Below are positions 45,408-55,311 of a stretch of DNA of 61,627 nt, one piece after another. The stretch is taken from positions 1-61,627 of the forward strand of contig CADAZX010000023.1 of the NCBI GenBank assembly GCA_902792515.1, read 5' to 3'. Below the pieces are notes generated by a model. It saw only the letters and a program-made list of their open reading frames with translations, was not told the origin of the DNA and ran no database searches. A program made the position numbers and the translations under genes. Each line of letters starts with the position of its first letter. Within the stretch, counting starts at the first letter, position 1. The stretch comes from an uncultured Ruminococcus sp. (GTDB lineage: Bacteria; Bacillota; Clostridia; UBA1212).

Positions 45408-46244
45408 ATGAGTTACGGACGCGGAAACAAATACGCAGACAGAAAAAATACAGGCGCGCCACACGGCCGCGACGGCGAAAAAAACGACGGCGGATTCAAT
45501 GCCGGCGGCGAGATAATTTACGGCAGAAATTCCGTTCTGGAGGCGCTTAAAGCGGGAAGGTCTGTAAACAAGCTGCTTTTCTGCGGCGATATGACAGGCT
45601 CGCTCGGGCAGATCATCTCGGAAGCCAAGGACAGGGGAATCGTGGTGACGAAATCGTCACGTGACAACCTCGACAAACTGACAGGCGGCGCGAACCACCA
45701 GGGTGTGCTGATTTACGTCGCAAGCGCGGACTACGCCGACGTCGACGACATTTTTAAAGTGGCCGAGGAGCGCGGGGAAGACCCGTTCATCATTATTCTC
45801 GACGAGATTCAGGACGCCGGAAACCTCGGCGCGATCATCAGGACTGCCGACGCTGTCGGCGCTCACGGAATAATCATTCCCAAGAGGCGCTCGGTACCGC
45901 TCACGGCTGCCGTCGCGAAGGCTTCAAGCGGCGCGGTCAGCTACGTAAAGGTCGCGCGCGTTCCGAATCTCCCGGCCGAGATCGAAAATCTCAAAAAGCG
46001 CGGACTATGGATACTCGGCACCGATCTTACCGGCACCGTGAAATTCTACGACGCCGACTTTAAAGGGCCCGTCGGCGTTGTTATCGGCAGCGAGGGCTAC
46101 GGAATGGGCAGGCTTGTCCGCGAGAGCTGCGACGTGGTTGTAACGATCCCCATGGCCGGCGGTGTGACTTCTTTAAACGCGTCAGTTGCCGCGGGAGTTG
46201 TTTTATACGAGGCGTTCAAACAAAGAAGAAGCGTCAACAAATAA
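45408..46244 (+). CDS. rlmB: 23S rRNA 2'-O-methyltransferase, TrmH/RlmB family (SpoU)
   Basis: A 278-residue SPOUT enzyme that transfers methyl from SAM to the 2'-OH of a guanosine in 23S rRNA. The N-terminal 33 residues are basic and Gly-rich with no fold. Next is the L30e-like substrate domain (IIYGRNSVLEALKAGRSVNK), then the knotted catalytic domain with ILDEIQDAGNLGAIIRTADA, VVIGSEGYGMG and MAGGVTSLNASVAAGVVLYE, the three SpoU motifs. The specific target cannot be proved from sequence; RlmB (G2251, E. coli numbering) is the usual assignment. AAAGGTG precedes ATG, and pcrA begins 22 bases after the stop. Confidence 0.9.
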   Translation: MSYGRGNKYADRKNTGAPHGRDGEKNDGGFNAGGEIIYGRNSVLEALKAGRSVNKLLFCGDMTGSLGQIISEAKDRGIVVTKSSRDNLDKLTGGANHQGVLIYVASADYADVDDIFKVAEERGEDPFIIILDEIQDAGNLGAIIRTADAVGAHGIIIPKRRSVPLTAAVAKASSGAVSYVKVARVPNLPAEIENLKKRGLWILGTDLTGTVKFYDADFKGPVGVVIGSEGYGMGRLVRESCDVVVTIPMAGGVTSLNASVAAGVVLYEAFKQRRSVNK

Positions 46245-46266
46245 TTTATCCTAAACAAAGGCAAAA

Positions 46267-48786
46267 ATGGACTACAGAAAAGAATTAAATCCCGAACAGT
46301 ACCAGGCTGTCACTCAGATCGACGGCCCGATTCTCATACTCGCGGGAGCCGGAAGCGGCAAAACGCGCGTTATAACTTACCGTATCGCCTACATGGTCGG
46401 CGAGGCGGGTATTTCGCCGTACAGTATTCTCGCCATTACGTTCACGAACAAGGCCGCAAACGAGATGCGCGAGAGGGTCGACAAAATGCTCGGAGGCGAA
46501 GCTTCCGGCGTTTGGATCAGCACTTTTCACCGTTTCTGCGGAAAGATTTTGAGAAATCACGCGCAGGCGATCGGCTACACCGGTTCGTTTAACGTTTACG
46601 ACGAAAAGGACACCGAAAAAGTCATCAAGGACTGCCTCCACGACCTCAACATAGACTCAAAATATGAGTCGCCGGCGGCGCTGAGAGCCACCATTTCCAA
46701 ATTCAAAAACGACATGCTCTCGCCCTCCGAATTCGCCGAATACGCACAGAAGGGCAGTCCCGCCGAGCGCACGCTTCTCAACGTTTACAGGCTCTACGAG
46801 AAGAAGATGAAAGAGAGCAACGCGATGGACTTCGACGATATGCTCTTAAACTGCGTCAGACTTTTCGAGGAGAACCCCGAGATCCTCACCATGTACTCGG
46901 GGCGTTTCCGCTACGTGATGGTCGACGAGTACCAGGACACAAACAAGGTCCAGTACAAGCTTATATCGCTTCTCGCTTCGCACGGAAATCTTTGCGTAGT
47001 CGGCGACGACGACCAGTCGATCTACGGCTTCAGGGGCGCCGACGTCAGAAACATTCTTGACTTCGAGAAGCAGTTTCCCGACTGCACGATAATAAAGCTC
47101 GAGCAGAACTACCGCTCCACGTCGCACATTCTCGACGCCGCGAACGGAGTCATTTCCGAAATCGGTGGCAGAAGGCAGAAAAAGAAACTCTGGACTGAGA
47201 AGCAGGGCGGCGAAAAGGTCACGCGTTTTACTGCCGAGACGCAGATTGACGAGGCCACTTTCATCGCGCGCCAGATAAGCAATCTCGTTTCCGACCATGA
47301 CTACAGATACAAGGATATCGCTGTCCTCTACCGCCAGAACTCGCTCTCACAGAACGTCGAGTCGGCGTGCATGCGCTACCAGATCCCGTTCAAGGTCTAC
47401 GGCGGAATGAAATATTTCGAGCGCAGCGAAGTAAAGGTAGCCGTCAACTATCTGAGACTTTTCGAAAATCCCAACGACAGGAACGCGCTCAGCGCAGTTA
47501 TTAACGTGCCTAAAAGGTCGATAGGCGACAAGGGCGTTGAAAGCATTTTCAAAATGGCGGACCTTAATGGCGTCCCGCCGATGAGAATCATTTCCGACTC
47601 CGCGAAGTACACTGAGCTTACGAGGTACTCGTCGCAGCTCAAGCAGTTTTCGGACGCCTTTTACGAGCTGCTTATTGACAAGGACGACATGTCTGTCAGC
47701 GAGTTTATACAGAAGGTTTACGATGCGTTCGGGCTTCTCGACTATTACGCGCAGACCGACGCGAAAAACGACGAGACGAGAGTCGACAACCTGGGCGAGT
47801 TCATCAACGTCGCTAAAGAGTACGAGCAGTCGGCGCTTGAAGACGAGACGCTCGAAAATTCGCTCTCAGGTTTCCTGCAGAACGTCTCCCTTAGTACCGA
47901 CATGGACGAGGTCGACGACCCGGACCAGAGCTTCGTGACGCTGATGACTGTCCACGCGAGCAAGGGACTCGAATTTCCCGTTGTTTTCATCATATCGATG
48001 GAGGACGGTATTTTCCCGTCACAGCGCTCGGTTGAGGAGGCGGGAGGCGCCGATGAGGAGCGAAGGCTTTTTTACGTCGCGATTACGCGCGCCAAGGAGC
48101 GGCTCTATATCACGAACGCGAAGCAGAGAATGCTCTACGGGCAGACGAAAATGAACGCGCCGTCTCCGCTTTTGAGAAGCATTCCTCAGGAACATATTAA
48201 GTACGTGAACTTTTTCGGCAACGCCGTCGGCTCACCGGGAAGCGGTTCGGGAGCGGGAAGCGCGCGTGCGAGATTTCCGTCGTACGGAGAGAAGGGCGAC
48301 TACCTTACGTACGGAGACTCTGAGTACTACGACAGAGGTTACCGCAAAAACGGCGGCAGCGGGTACGGAGGAGGCTACGGTAGAAGCTACGGCGGAAGCA
48401 GCGGTTACGGCGGCGGAAACGGGTCCGGAAGCTCCGGTTACGGCGGCGGACGCTCTCAGGACAGTTCGTTTACCGCAAACGGCTATTCAAATCCGTCCAA
48501 GCTTTCAAATTCGTCCAAGCCTTCATATCCTTCAGGGGCTACTAAAATGCAGGACGACACCGCGTCGAAGCTCGAGAGAGCGAAATTCGAGGCAAAGGCG
48601 GGCGACAACAAGTCCGTATCTGTCGGCGACAGAGTTCTGCACCCGAAATACGGCGAGGGAACGGTGTCCGCAATTGAAGGAACATACACCGACACTCAGG
48701 ACGACCGCATCTGCGAGATCATTTTCGACAAGTTCGGCATGAAACGCTTCATGATGTGCTACACGAAGCTTAAGAAAATCGAATGA
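46267..48786 (+). CDS. pcrA: UvrD/PcrA-type DNA helicase with Gly/Tyr/Ser-rich linker
   Basis: An 839-residue superfamily 1A 3'-5' helicase. Motif I is ILAGAGSGKTR (about 26-36), ITFTNKAANEMRERV is Ia, VDEYQDTN is motif II, VGDDDQSIYGFRGAD motif III, QNYRST motif IV, TVHASKGLEFPVVF motif V and FYVAITRAKERLY motif VI. The C-terminal 60 residues (SVGDRVLHPKYGEGTVSAIE) form the Tudor-like domain that in PcrA binds RNA polymerase and serves transcription-coupled repair. Between them, about residues 655-775, lies a low-complexity tract with many GYGGG, SGYGG and SYGGS units, unusually long and FUS-like. It unwinds DNA in repair and plasmid replication. The ribosome binding site is weak (AAAGGCAAAA). 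Confidence 0.93.
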   Translation: MDYRKELNPEQYQAVTQIDGPILILAGAGSGKTRVITYRIAYMVGEAGISPYSILAITFTNKAANEMRERVDKMLGGEASGVWISTFHRFCGKILRNHAQAIGYTGSFNVYDEKDTEKVIKDCLHDLNIDSKYESPAALRATISKFKNDMLSPSEFAEYAQKGSPAERTLLNVYRLYEKKMKESNAMDFDDMLLNCVRLFEENPEILTMYSGRFRYVMVDEYQDTNKVQYKLISLLASHGNLCVVGDDDQSIYGFRGADVRNILDFEKQFPDCTIIKLEQNYRSTSHILDAANGVISEIGGRRQKKKLWTEKQGGEKVTRFTAETQIDEATFIARQISNLVSDHDYRYKDIAVLYRQNSLSQNVESACMRYQIPFKVYGGMKYFERSEVKVAVNYLRLFENPNDRNALSAVINVPKRSIGDKGVESIFKMADLNGVPPMRIISDSAKYTELTRYSSQLKQFSDAFYELLIDKDDMSVSEFIQKVYDAFGLLDYYAQTDAKNDETRVDNLGEFINVAKEYEQSALEDETLENSLSGFLQNVSLSTDMDEVDDPDQSFVTLMTVHASKGLEFPVVFIISMEDGIFPSQRSVEEAGGADEERRLFYVAITRAKERLYITNAKQRMLYGQTKMNAPSPLLRSIPQEHIKYVNFFGNAVGSPGSGSGAGSARARFPSYGEKGDYLTYGDSEYYDRGYRKNGGSGYGGGYGRSYGGSSGYGGGNGSGSSGYGGGRSQDSSFTANGYSNPSKLSNSSKPSYPSGATKMQDDTASKLERAKFEAKAGDNKSVSVGDRVLHPKYGEGTVSAIEGTYTDTQDDRICEIIFDKFGMKRFMMCYTKLKKIE

Positions 48787-48842
48787 GCGTGTACGCCGGG
48801 AAGAGAATTATTAAAAATTTCTTAAAAAACCGAAAATACCCC

Positions 48843-48870
48843 TTGCAAACACTTTTTATCGTAGTATAAT
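48843..48870 (+). promoter_or_regulatory. groESL promoter
   Basis: TTGCAA at 48843-48848, 16 bases, then TATAAT at 48865-48870. The CIRCE operator starts 8 bases after the -10, over the transcription start. Confidence 0.85.
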
Positions 48871-48878
48871 TACCGTTG

Positions 48879-48905
48879 TTAGCACTTGATTGCTTCGAGT
48901 GCTAA
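48879..48905 (+). promoter_or_regulatory. CIRCE operator (HrcA binding site)
   Basis: TTAGCACTT, nine bases, GAGTGCTAA, identical to CIRCE consensus except the last base of the left arm (T for C). HrcA bound here represses groESL until heat shock occupies GroEL. hrcA is not in the window. Confidence 0.95.
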
Positions 48906-48959
48906 CGAAATTACAGTCAATATCCGGCAACTGCCGGAAAGATATCTAAGGAGGATATT

Positions 48960-49250
48960 ATGAAAATAAGACCTTTAAGCGACAAAATAGTTATTAAGAA
49001 GATCGAAGAAGCCGAGACCGTTTCAAAGGGCGGCATTCTTCTCACCGGTTCGGCAAAGGAAAAGCCGGACTACGCGACAGTCGTCGCCGTCGGACCGGGC
49101 GGACGTGACGACAACGGAAAGCTCATCCCCATGGAAGTAAAGCCGGGCGACAAGGTCATCATGTCCAAGTACGCCGGAACCGAGGTCAAAATCGACGGCG
49201 AAAACTTCAGCATCATCAGACAGAGCGACGTTCTCGCGATCGTTGAATAA
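48960..49250 (+). CDS. groES: Co-chaperonin GroES
   Basis: A 96-residue GroES subunit, the heptameric lid of the GroEL chamber. It starts MKIRPLSDKIVIKKIEEAET, then SKGGILLTGSAKEKPDYATV (the mobile loop that contacts GroEL) and GDKVIMSKYAGTEVKIDGE. Length is standard. A near-perfect AAGGAGG precedes ATG. It is the first gene of the CIRCE-controlled operon, with groEL 65 bases downstream. Confidence 0.98.
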   Translation: MKIRPLSDKIVIKKIEEAETVSKGGILLTGSAKEKPDYATVVAVGPGGRDDNGKLIPMEVKPGDKVIMSKYAGTEVKIDGENFSIIRQSDVLAIVE

Positions 49251-49282
49251 CGCTAAACAACTAAGATAAAATCTACGGATAG

Positions 49283-50941
<1,659 letters not shown>

Positions 50942-50967
50942 TTCCAAGGTAATAAACTTTTACGGAG

Positions 50968-51003
50968 CCCGGCCCGCGGTTTTCGCGGGCCGGGTGTTTT
51001 TTT
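50968..51003 (+). terminator. groESL terminator
   Basis: CCCGGCCCGCG (50968-50978) pairs perfectly with CGCGGGCCGGG (50984-50994), the loop is GTTTT, and TGTTTTTTT follows. Confidence 0.93.
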
Positions 51004-51070
51004 ACGCAAAAGACACGAAAGGCGTCAAAAAACGGGCGCAAAAAAAGAAAGCAAAAAAGGGGAATCGCTA

Positions 51071-51100
51071 TTGACTTTTATTTCCCGGAAATATTATAAT
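51071..51100 (+). promoter_or_regulatory. Promoter of the RDD-family gene
   Basis: TTGACT at 51071-51076, 18 bases, then TATAAT at 51095-51100. The spacer is almost filled by a 13-bp palindrome at 51080-51092. Confidence 0.75.
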
Positions 51101-51161
51101 TCGTATGATAGAGGAGAAATGTTTATTTCCCGGATTTGCTTTGATTTAAAAACCCGGAAAT
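51080..51161. promoter_or_regulatory. Operator-like palindrome in a promoter spacer, with two downstream related sites
   Basis: ATTTCCCGGAAAT (51080-51092) is a perfect inverted repeat around a central C, between -35 and -10. The left half and centre recur at 51125-51137 (ATTTCCCGGATTT) and the right half at 51150-51161 (AAACCCGGAAAT). The spacing suggests cooperative binding of a repressor. The regulator is unknown. Confidence 0.5.
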
Positions 51162-51191
51162 CTATCAATTTGAAGGAGCGGAGGCGGCACT

Positions 51192-51965
51192 ATGACCGAC
51201 GTTCAGCACGCGGCGTTCAGCAAAAGACTGTTTGCATTTCTGGCGGACGTCGTCATCGCGGGACTGCTTGTAACCGGCATATTTCTGCTTCTGTGGACGG
51301 TTTTCGACGTGGACAGATACAAGGACGTCTACGGCGAGGTCAAAGCATCGTATGAAAAAGAATACGGCGTCACGTTCGGAATGAACGCGGAGGATTTCGG
51401 CAAGCTCGACAAGGATGCGCAGGACAACTACACAAAAGCCGTCGACGCCATGAACGCCGACGGGAGAGCCAACAACGCGCTTAAAACGTATTTGATTTAC
51501 GCGCTTTCGATCCTCGCGGGCGGCGCTTTGATCAGCGGACTTCTTCTTGAGTTCCTCGTTCCGCTTCTTTTCAAGGACGGCAGAACGCTCGGCAAGAAGC
51601 TGTTCGGACTCGGCGTGATGAGGACAGGCATGCTCAGGGTAAAGGCCCCCGTGCTTTTCGTTCGCGGAGTTATAGGGAAGGCCGTTTTCGAGCTGCTTCT
51701 TCCCGCCGTAATGACAGCCACGGCGCTTATGGGCGTCACGGGCATCTTCGGATTTATTATGGTCGGCGTTTTCGGTATTGCCGAGATCGTCGCGCTCGTA
51801 AAGACAGGCGGTCAGTGCTTCCTGCACGACATTCTCGCCGACACGTACGTTATCGACTGGAGTAGCCAGCCGATCTTCGACACCGCGGAGGAGCGGGACA
51901 CGTTTTTGGCGGAGCGTGAAGCCGCGAGGAAAGCCGCGGAAGAGGAAAACGAAGCTTTTTATTAA
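51192..51965 (+). CDS. RDD family integral membrane protein
   Basis: A 257-residue membrane protein. FSKRLFAFLADVVIAGLLVT has the Arg and Asp that name the RDD family at the start of helix 1 (about 18-40). A soluble loop (about 42-95) follows, then helices near 98-122, 165-185 and 190-210, the DGRTLGKKLFGLGVM signature with conserved Arg/Gly/Lys, and a charged C-terminal tail. RDD proteins have no settled general function; roles in ion or solute transport have been suggested for some. GGAGCGGAGG precedes ATG. It is apparently monocistronic, and its promoter carries operator-like repeats, so it is probably regulated. Confidence 0.85.
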   Translation: MTDVQHAAFSKRLFAFLADVVIAGLLVTGIFLLLWTVFDVDRYKDVYGEVKASYEKEYGVTFGMNAEDFGKLDKDAQDNYTKAVDAMNADGRANNALKTYLIYALSILAGGALISGLLLEFLVPLLFKDGRTLGKKLFGLGVMRTGMLRVKAPVLFVRGVIGKAVFELLLPAVMTATALMGVTGIFGFIMVGVFGIAEIVALVKTGGQCFLHDILADTYVIDWSSQPIFDTAEERDTFLAEREAARKAAEEENEAFY

Positions 51966-52168
51966 GCCCGGGCCGGATTTCCGCCGGTTGAGCCGTAAAG
52001 CTCAGAATGAATTTACTGAAGAAAAGGGCGGCCGCCGCGAAGGCAAGGCGATCGCGAATACTGTACAGATGATATCCCGCATAACACTTTTTGAAACGCC
52101 CCCGGGAGGCCGGAAAAAGCCTGCCGGAAATGAAAGATATAGAATCTTAGTGTAGCAGAGGAGACAGT

Positions 52169-53266
52169 ATGAAAATTATTCTTCAGAACCTTACGAAAAT
52201 ATTTCCCAGTAAAAACAAGAAAAGCAACGACGTTGTCGTCGCCGTCAACGATCTCAACATCGAGATTCCGGACGGTACGCTCGTCGGCCTCCTCGGCCCC
52301 TCGGGCTGCGGCAAAAGCACTACGCTCTATATGATCTGCGGCCTACAGAAGCCTACAGAGGGTAAGGTGTTTTTCGGCGACAAAGACGTAACTTTTCTTG
52401 AGCCGGAGCACCGCGGCGTCGGACTTGTTTTCCAGAACTACGCACTTTATCCGCACCTGACGGTCAAACAGAATATTCTTTTCCCGTTACAGAACCTGAA
52501 AGGCGATCAGAAGCTCTCGAAGGAAGAGGCGCTGAAGCGCGCCCGTGAAGCGGCCGACCTCGTACAGATCGGCGACCTCATGGACAGAAAGCCCAGCGAA
52601 CTCTCCGGCGGTCAGCAGCAGCGTGTTGCTATCGCGAGAGCGCTTGTGAAAGCCCCGAGGGTTCTTTTGCTTGATGAACCGCTCTCCAACCTCGACGCGA
52701 GACTGAGACTTCAGACGCGCGAAGAGATCAAGAGGATCCAGCGAGAGACAGGCGTGACGACCGTTTTCGTAACGCACGACCAGGAAGAGGCGATGAGCAT
52801 CTCCGACATTATCGTTGTTATGAAGGAGGGCGTCGTCCAGCAGGTCGGCGAGCCCCAGAAGGTTTACGACGACCCGGACAACCTTTTCGTCGCGAAGTTC
52901 CTCGGCACTCCGCCGATCAACGTTTTCGACGGCAGCGTATCCGGCGGCAGTCTCTACATCGGCTCCGAGAAGGTTCTTGACGACGTCAACGTTCCCGACC
53001 GGCCGGTAGTAGTCGGACTCAGGCCCGAGGGCTTCGTTCCCGACGAAAACGGCCGCTTCTCCGGAAAGCTCAAGAGCGTCGAGGTCATGGGCCGCGACAG
53101 CTCGATCGTTTTCACAAGCGAATTCTCACAGAAGCCTTCGGCACGCGCGATAGTCGACTCCGAGGCCGGCACGCCGCTCGACGCGGAAGGAAACGTCCAT
53201 TTCAACCTGAAGCGCACCAAGGTGCACATTTTTGACGCCGAAAACGGAAACAGAATCAGATTCTGA
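52169..53266 (+). CDS. Sugar ABC transporter ATPase, UgpC/MsmK type
   Basis: A 365-residue ATPase of a CUT1-type carbohydrate importer. Walker A is GPSGCGKST, the signature is LSGGQQQRVAIARAL, Walker B is VLLLDEPLSNLDA, and the switch is FVTHDQEEAM. A C-terminal OB/MalK-like regulatory domain (about 240-365) is present. MsmK-type ATPases often serve several permeases from a distant locus; here it leads its own permeases and binding protein. AGAGGAGACAGT precedes ATG. I found no convincing promoter in the 200 bases upstream, which hold only an imperfect GC-rich hairpin. The permease gene begins 10 bases after its stop. Confidence 0.92.
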   Translation: MKIILQNLTKIFPSKNKKSNDVVVAVNDLNIEIPDGTLVGLLGPSGCGKSTTLYMICGLQKPTEGKVFFGDKDVTFLEPEHRGVGLVFQNYALYPHLTVKQNILFPLQNLKGDQKLSKEEALKRAREAADLVQIGDLMDRKPSELSGGQQQRVAIARALVKAPRVLLLDEPLSNLDARLRLQTREEIKRIQRETGVTTVFVTHDQEEAMSISDIIVVMKEGVVQQVGEPQKVYDDPDNLFVAKFLGTPPINVFDGSVSGGSLYIGSEKVLDDVNVPDRPVVVGLRPEGFVPDENGRFSGKLKSVEVMGRDSSIVFTSEFSQKPSARAIVDSEAGTPLDAEGNVHFNLKRTKVHIFDAENGNRIRF

Positions 53267-53276
53267 GGTGAAGCCC

Positions 53277-54254
53277 ATGAAAAAAGACTCTCTCAAATCA
53301 AGCAGGGATTTGAAGAAGCTGAGGACCGACATCGGCTCGCGCAACCAGCTCAAGGGCTGGCTGTACCTCGCGCCGGCGCTCCTTCTGCTCCTCATATTCT
53401 CGTTTTACCCGCTCATTAACACGTTCAAAATGGCCTTCCAGAACGGCTACAACGGACTCGCGATTGTAGGCGGCGAATCGTTCACGCTCGGCATCGAGAA
53501 CTTCAAATCGGTCGTCAACTTCGTCGATTTCAAGCTCTGCCTCAAGAACACGATCCTCCTCTGCGTCATCACGGTTCCGATCTCCACGATCCTGGCGCTC
53601 CTTATCGCTGTTGCGCTCAACTCGATAAAGCCGCTTCAGAAGATCTACCAGACCGTGTTTTTCCTTCCTTACGTCACGAACTCGATCGCGATCGGCATGG
53701 TATTCAACGCGATGTTCACCAGAGTCGGTATCGGCGACCTCATAGAGACGCAGGGTATCATCAACAACATACTTAAAATTTTCAACCTGGGCCCGTACAA
53801 CTTCGTAAACGTCGGCTCGTCCTGGGGCGCGAACATGTTCGTCGTCTGCACGTACATTGTCTGGAACGCGATTCCGTTCAAGATCCTCGTCCTCTTAGGC
53901 GGCCTTCAGAACGTCAACAAGCAGTACTACGAGGCAGCCAAGATCGACGGCACTTCGAAAATCCGCACGTTCTTCCGGATCACCGTTCCGCTCCTCTCGC
54001 CGATGCTGGCGTACGTCATCATCACCTCGTTTATCGGCGGCTTTAAAGAGTACTCGAGCGTCGTAGGTATATTCGGTGAGGGAATGGGCCCCGGCGACAA
54101 CGGACAGATGAACACGATAGTCGGATACGTGTACAAGATGCTCCCGAAGAGCCAGCTCGGAAACGCTTCCGCCGCCTCGCTTATCCTGTTCGGCATAATA
54201 CTGATAGTCACCGCGATCAACGGCTACGTCAGTAAGAAGAGCGTTCATTATTGA
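53277..54254 (+). CDS. Sugar ABC transporter permease, UgpA/MalF type
   Basis: A 325-residue inner-membrane permease with six predicted helices; the first is GWLYLAPALLLLLIFSFYPL (about 38-57). The cytoplasmic EAA loop that contacts the ATPase is YYEAAKIDGTSKIRTFFRI followed by TVPLL. GAGGTGAAG precedes the ATG at 53277, and the longer frame from 53232 would overlap the ATPase gene. Together with the next gene it forms the heterodimeric channel. The substrate is unknown; the family covers glycerol-3-phosphate, disaccharides and oligosaccharides. Confidence 0.92.
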   Translation: MKKDSLKSSRDLKKLRTDIGSRNQLKGWLYLAPALLLLLIFSFYPLINTFKMAFQNGYNGLAIVGGESFTLGIENFKSVVNFVDFKLCLKNTILLCVITVPISTILALLIAVALNSIKPLQKIYQTVFFLPYVTNSIAIGMVFNAMFTRVGIGDLIETQGIINNILKIFNLGPYNFVNVGSSWGANMFVVCTYIVWNAIPFKILVLLGGLQNVNKQYYEAAKIDGTSKIRTFFRITVPLLSPMLAYVIITSFIGGFKEYSSVVGIFGEGMGPGDNGQMNTIVGYVYKMLPKSQLGNASAASLILFGIILIVTAINGYVSKKSVHY

Positions 54255-54262
54255 GGTGCGTT

Positions 54263-55192
54263 ATGGCTGACAAAAAAGAATTTAAAATGAAAGAACTTAA
54301 CGTCGAATCGGCCGGACGCTCCCAGCTCGCGTCAAAGATCGTCAGACTGACAATCACGTACATCTTCCTCACGATCATGGCGATCATAATTATCTTCCCG
54401 TTCTACTGGATGATAATCTCGTCGTTCAAGACGATGGAGGAGTACAGGGCGAACGTTCCGACGCTCTGGCCTCAGACGTTCTACCTCGAAAACTTCGTTA
54501 CCGCCTTCGACAAGGCGAACCTGTGGGATCTCTTCCTGCACACACTGCTGGTCGGTACCATTTCGACGGTACTCTCGCTTATAGTTACCGTTTTGAGCGC
54601 GTTCGCGTTCGCGAGACTCAACTTCAAGGGAAAGAACTTCGTTTTCGGCCTTTTGATGGCGACGATGATGGTTCCGGGCGAGCTCTACACGATCACGAAC
54701 TTCATGACGGTCACAGGCTGGATGCCGTTCGCGTCTGAACCGGTGTCGTGGCTCGACTTCACGAACACGTTCGCGGTCCTCATTTTCCCGATGCTCGTCA
54801 GCGTCTTCTACATCTACCTGCTCAGGCAGACGTTCCTGCAGATCCCGAACGAGCTCTACCTCGCCGCGAAGGTCGACGGCACGAGCGACTTCAAGTACCT
54901 CTGGAAGGTCATGCTACCGCTCTCCGTTTCGACGATCATCACGATCACGATTCTGAAAATGATGGGCGCCTGGAACGCGTACATCTGGCCGAGACTCGTC
55001 GCGAACGACGCCGCCCACCAGCTGATCACAAACGGTCTCCGCGGAGCGAGCTTCACCGACCAGTTCGGCGAGACGAACTACCCCGCGCAGATGGCGGCCG
55101 TCACGATCGTCTCGATTCCTCTGTTCCTGATATTCGTCTTCCTGCGCAAGTACATCATGCGCGGCGTTTCCAGAAGCGGTATCAAGGGCTGA
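54263..55192 (+). CDS. Sugar ABC transporter permease, UgpE/MalG type
   Basis: A 309-residue permease, second half of the channel. Helix 1 is near 33-55 (IFLTIMAIIIIFPFYWMIIS), and further helices include TISTVLSLIVTVLSAFAFAR. The EAA loop reads LYLAAKVDGTSDFKYLWKV followed by MLPLS. The C-terminal LRKYIMRGVSRSGIKG is characteristic of the MalG family. GAGGTG lies at 54252-54257, right at the end of the previous gene. The ATG at 54263 is preferred to the TTG at 54251. A short hairpin follows before the binding-protein gene. Confidence 0.92.
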   Translation: MADKKEFKMKELNVESAGRSQLASKIVRLTITYIFLTIMAIIIIFPFYWMIISSFKTMEEYRANVPTLWPQTFYLENFVTAFDKANLWDLFLHTLLVGTISTVLSLIVTVLSAFAFARLNFKGKNFVFGLLMATMMVPGELYTITNFMTVTGWMPFASEPVSWLDFTNTFAVLIFPMLVSVFYIYLLRQTFLQIPNELYLAAKVDGTSDFKYLWKVMLPLSVSTIITITILKMMGAWNAYIWPRLVANDAAHQLITNGLRGASFTDQFGETNYPAQMAAVTIVSIPLFLIFVFLRKYIMRGVSRSGIKG

Positions 55193-55228
55193 CTGATCCC
55201 GTAAAAATCAAGTTTATAAAGACCTGCG

Positions 55229-55256
55229 GCGGAATGATGTCATTTCCGCATAATTT
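55229..55256 (+). other. Intercistronic hairpin between permease and binding-protein genes
   Basis: GCGGAA (55229-55234) pairs with TTCCGC (55244-55249), with TGA/TCA pairing inside the loop, followed by ATAATTTTT. It may be a leaky terminator or a stabilising hairpin that sets binding-protein levels apart from the permeases. Confidence 0.45.
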
Positions 55257-55311
55257 TTGCGATTCCGGCAATCCGCGCCGCCGGTTCCATTTAATTTTTA
55301 AGGAGCGTATT

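Noticed and set aside
51120..51355. Small ORF starting at ATG 51120 after GAGGAG, before the RDD gene
   Set aside because: It runs into the RDD gene in another frame, has no recognisable features, and its start region consists of the operator-like repeats.
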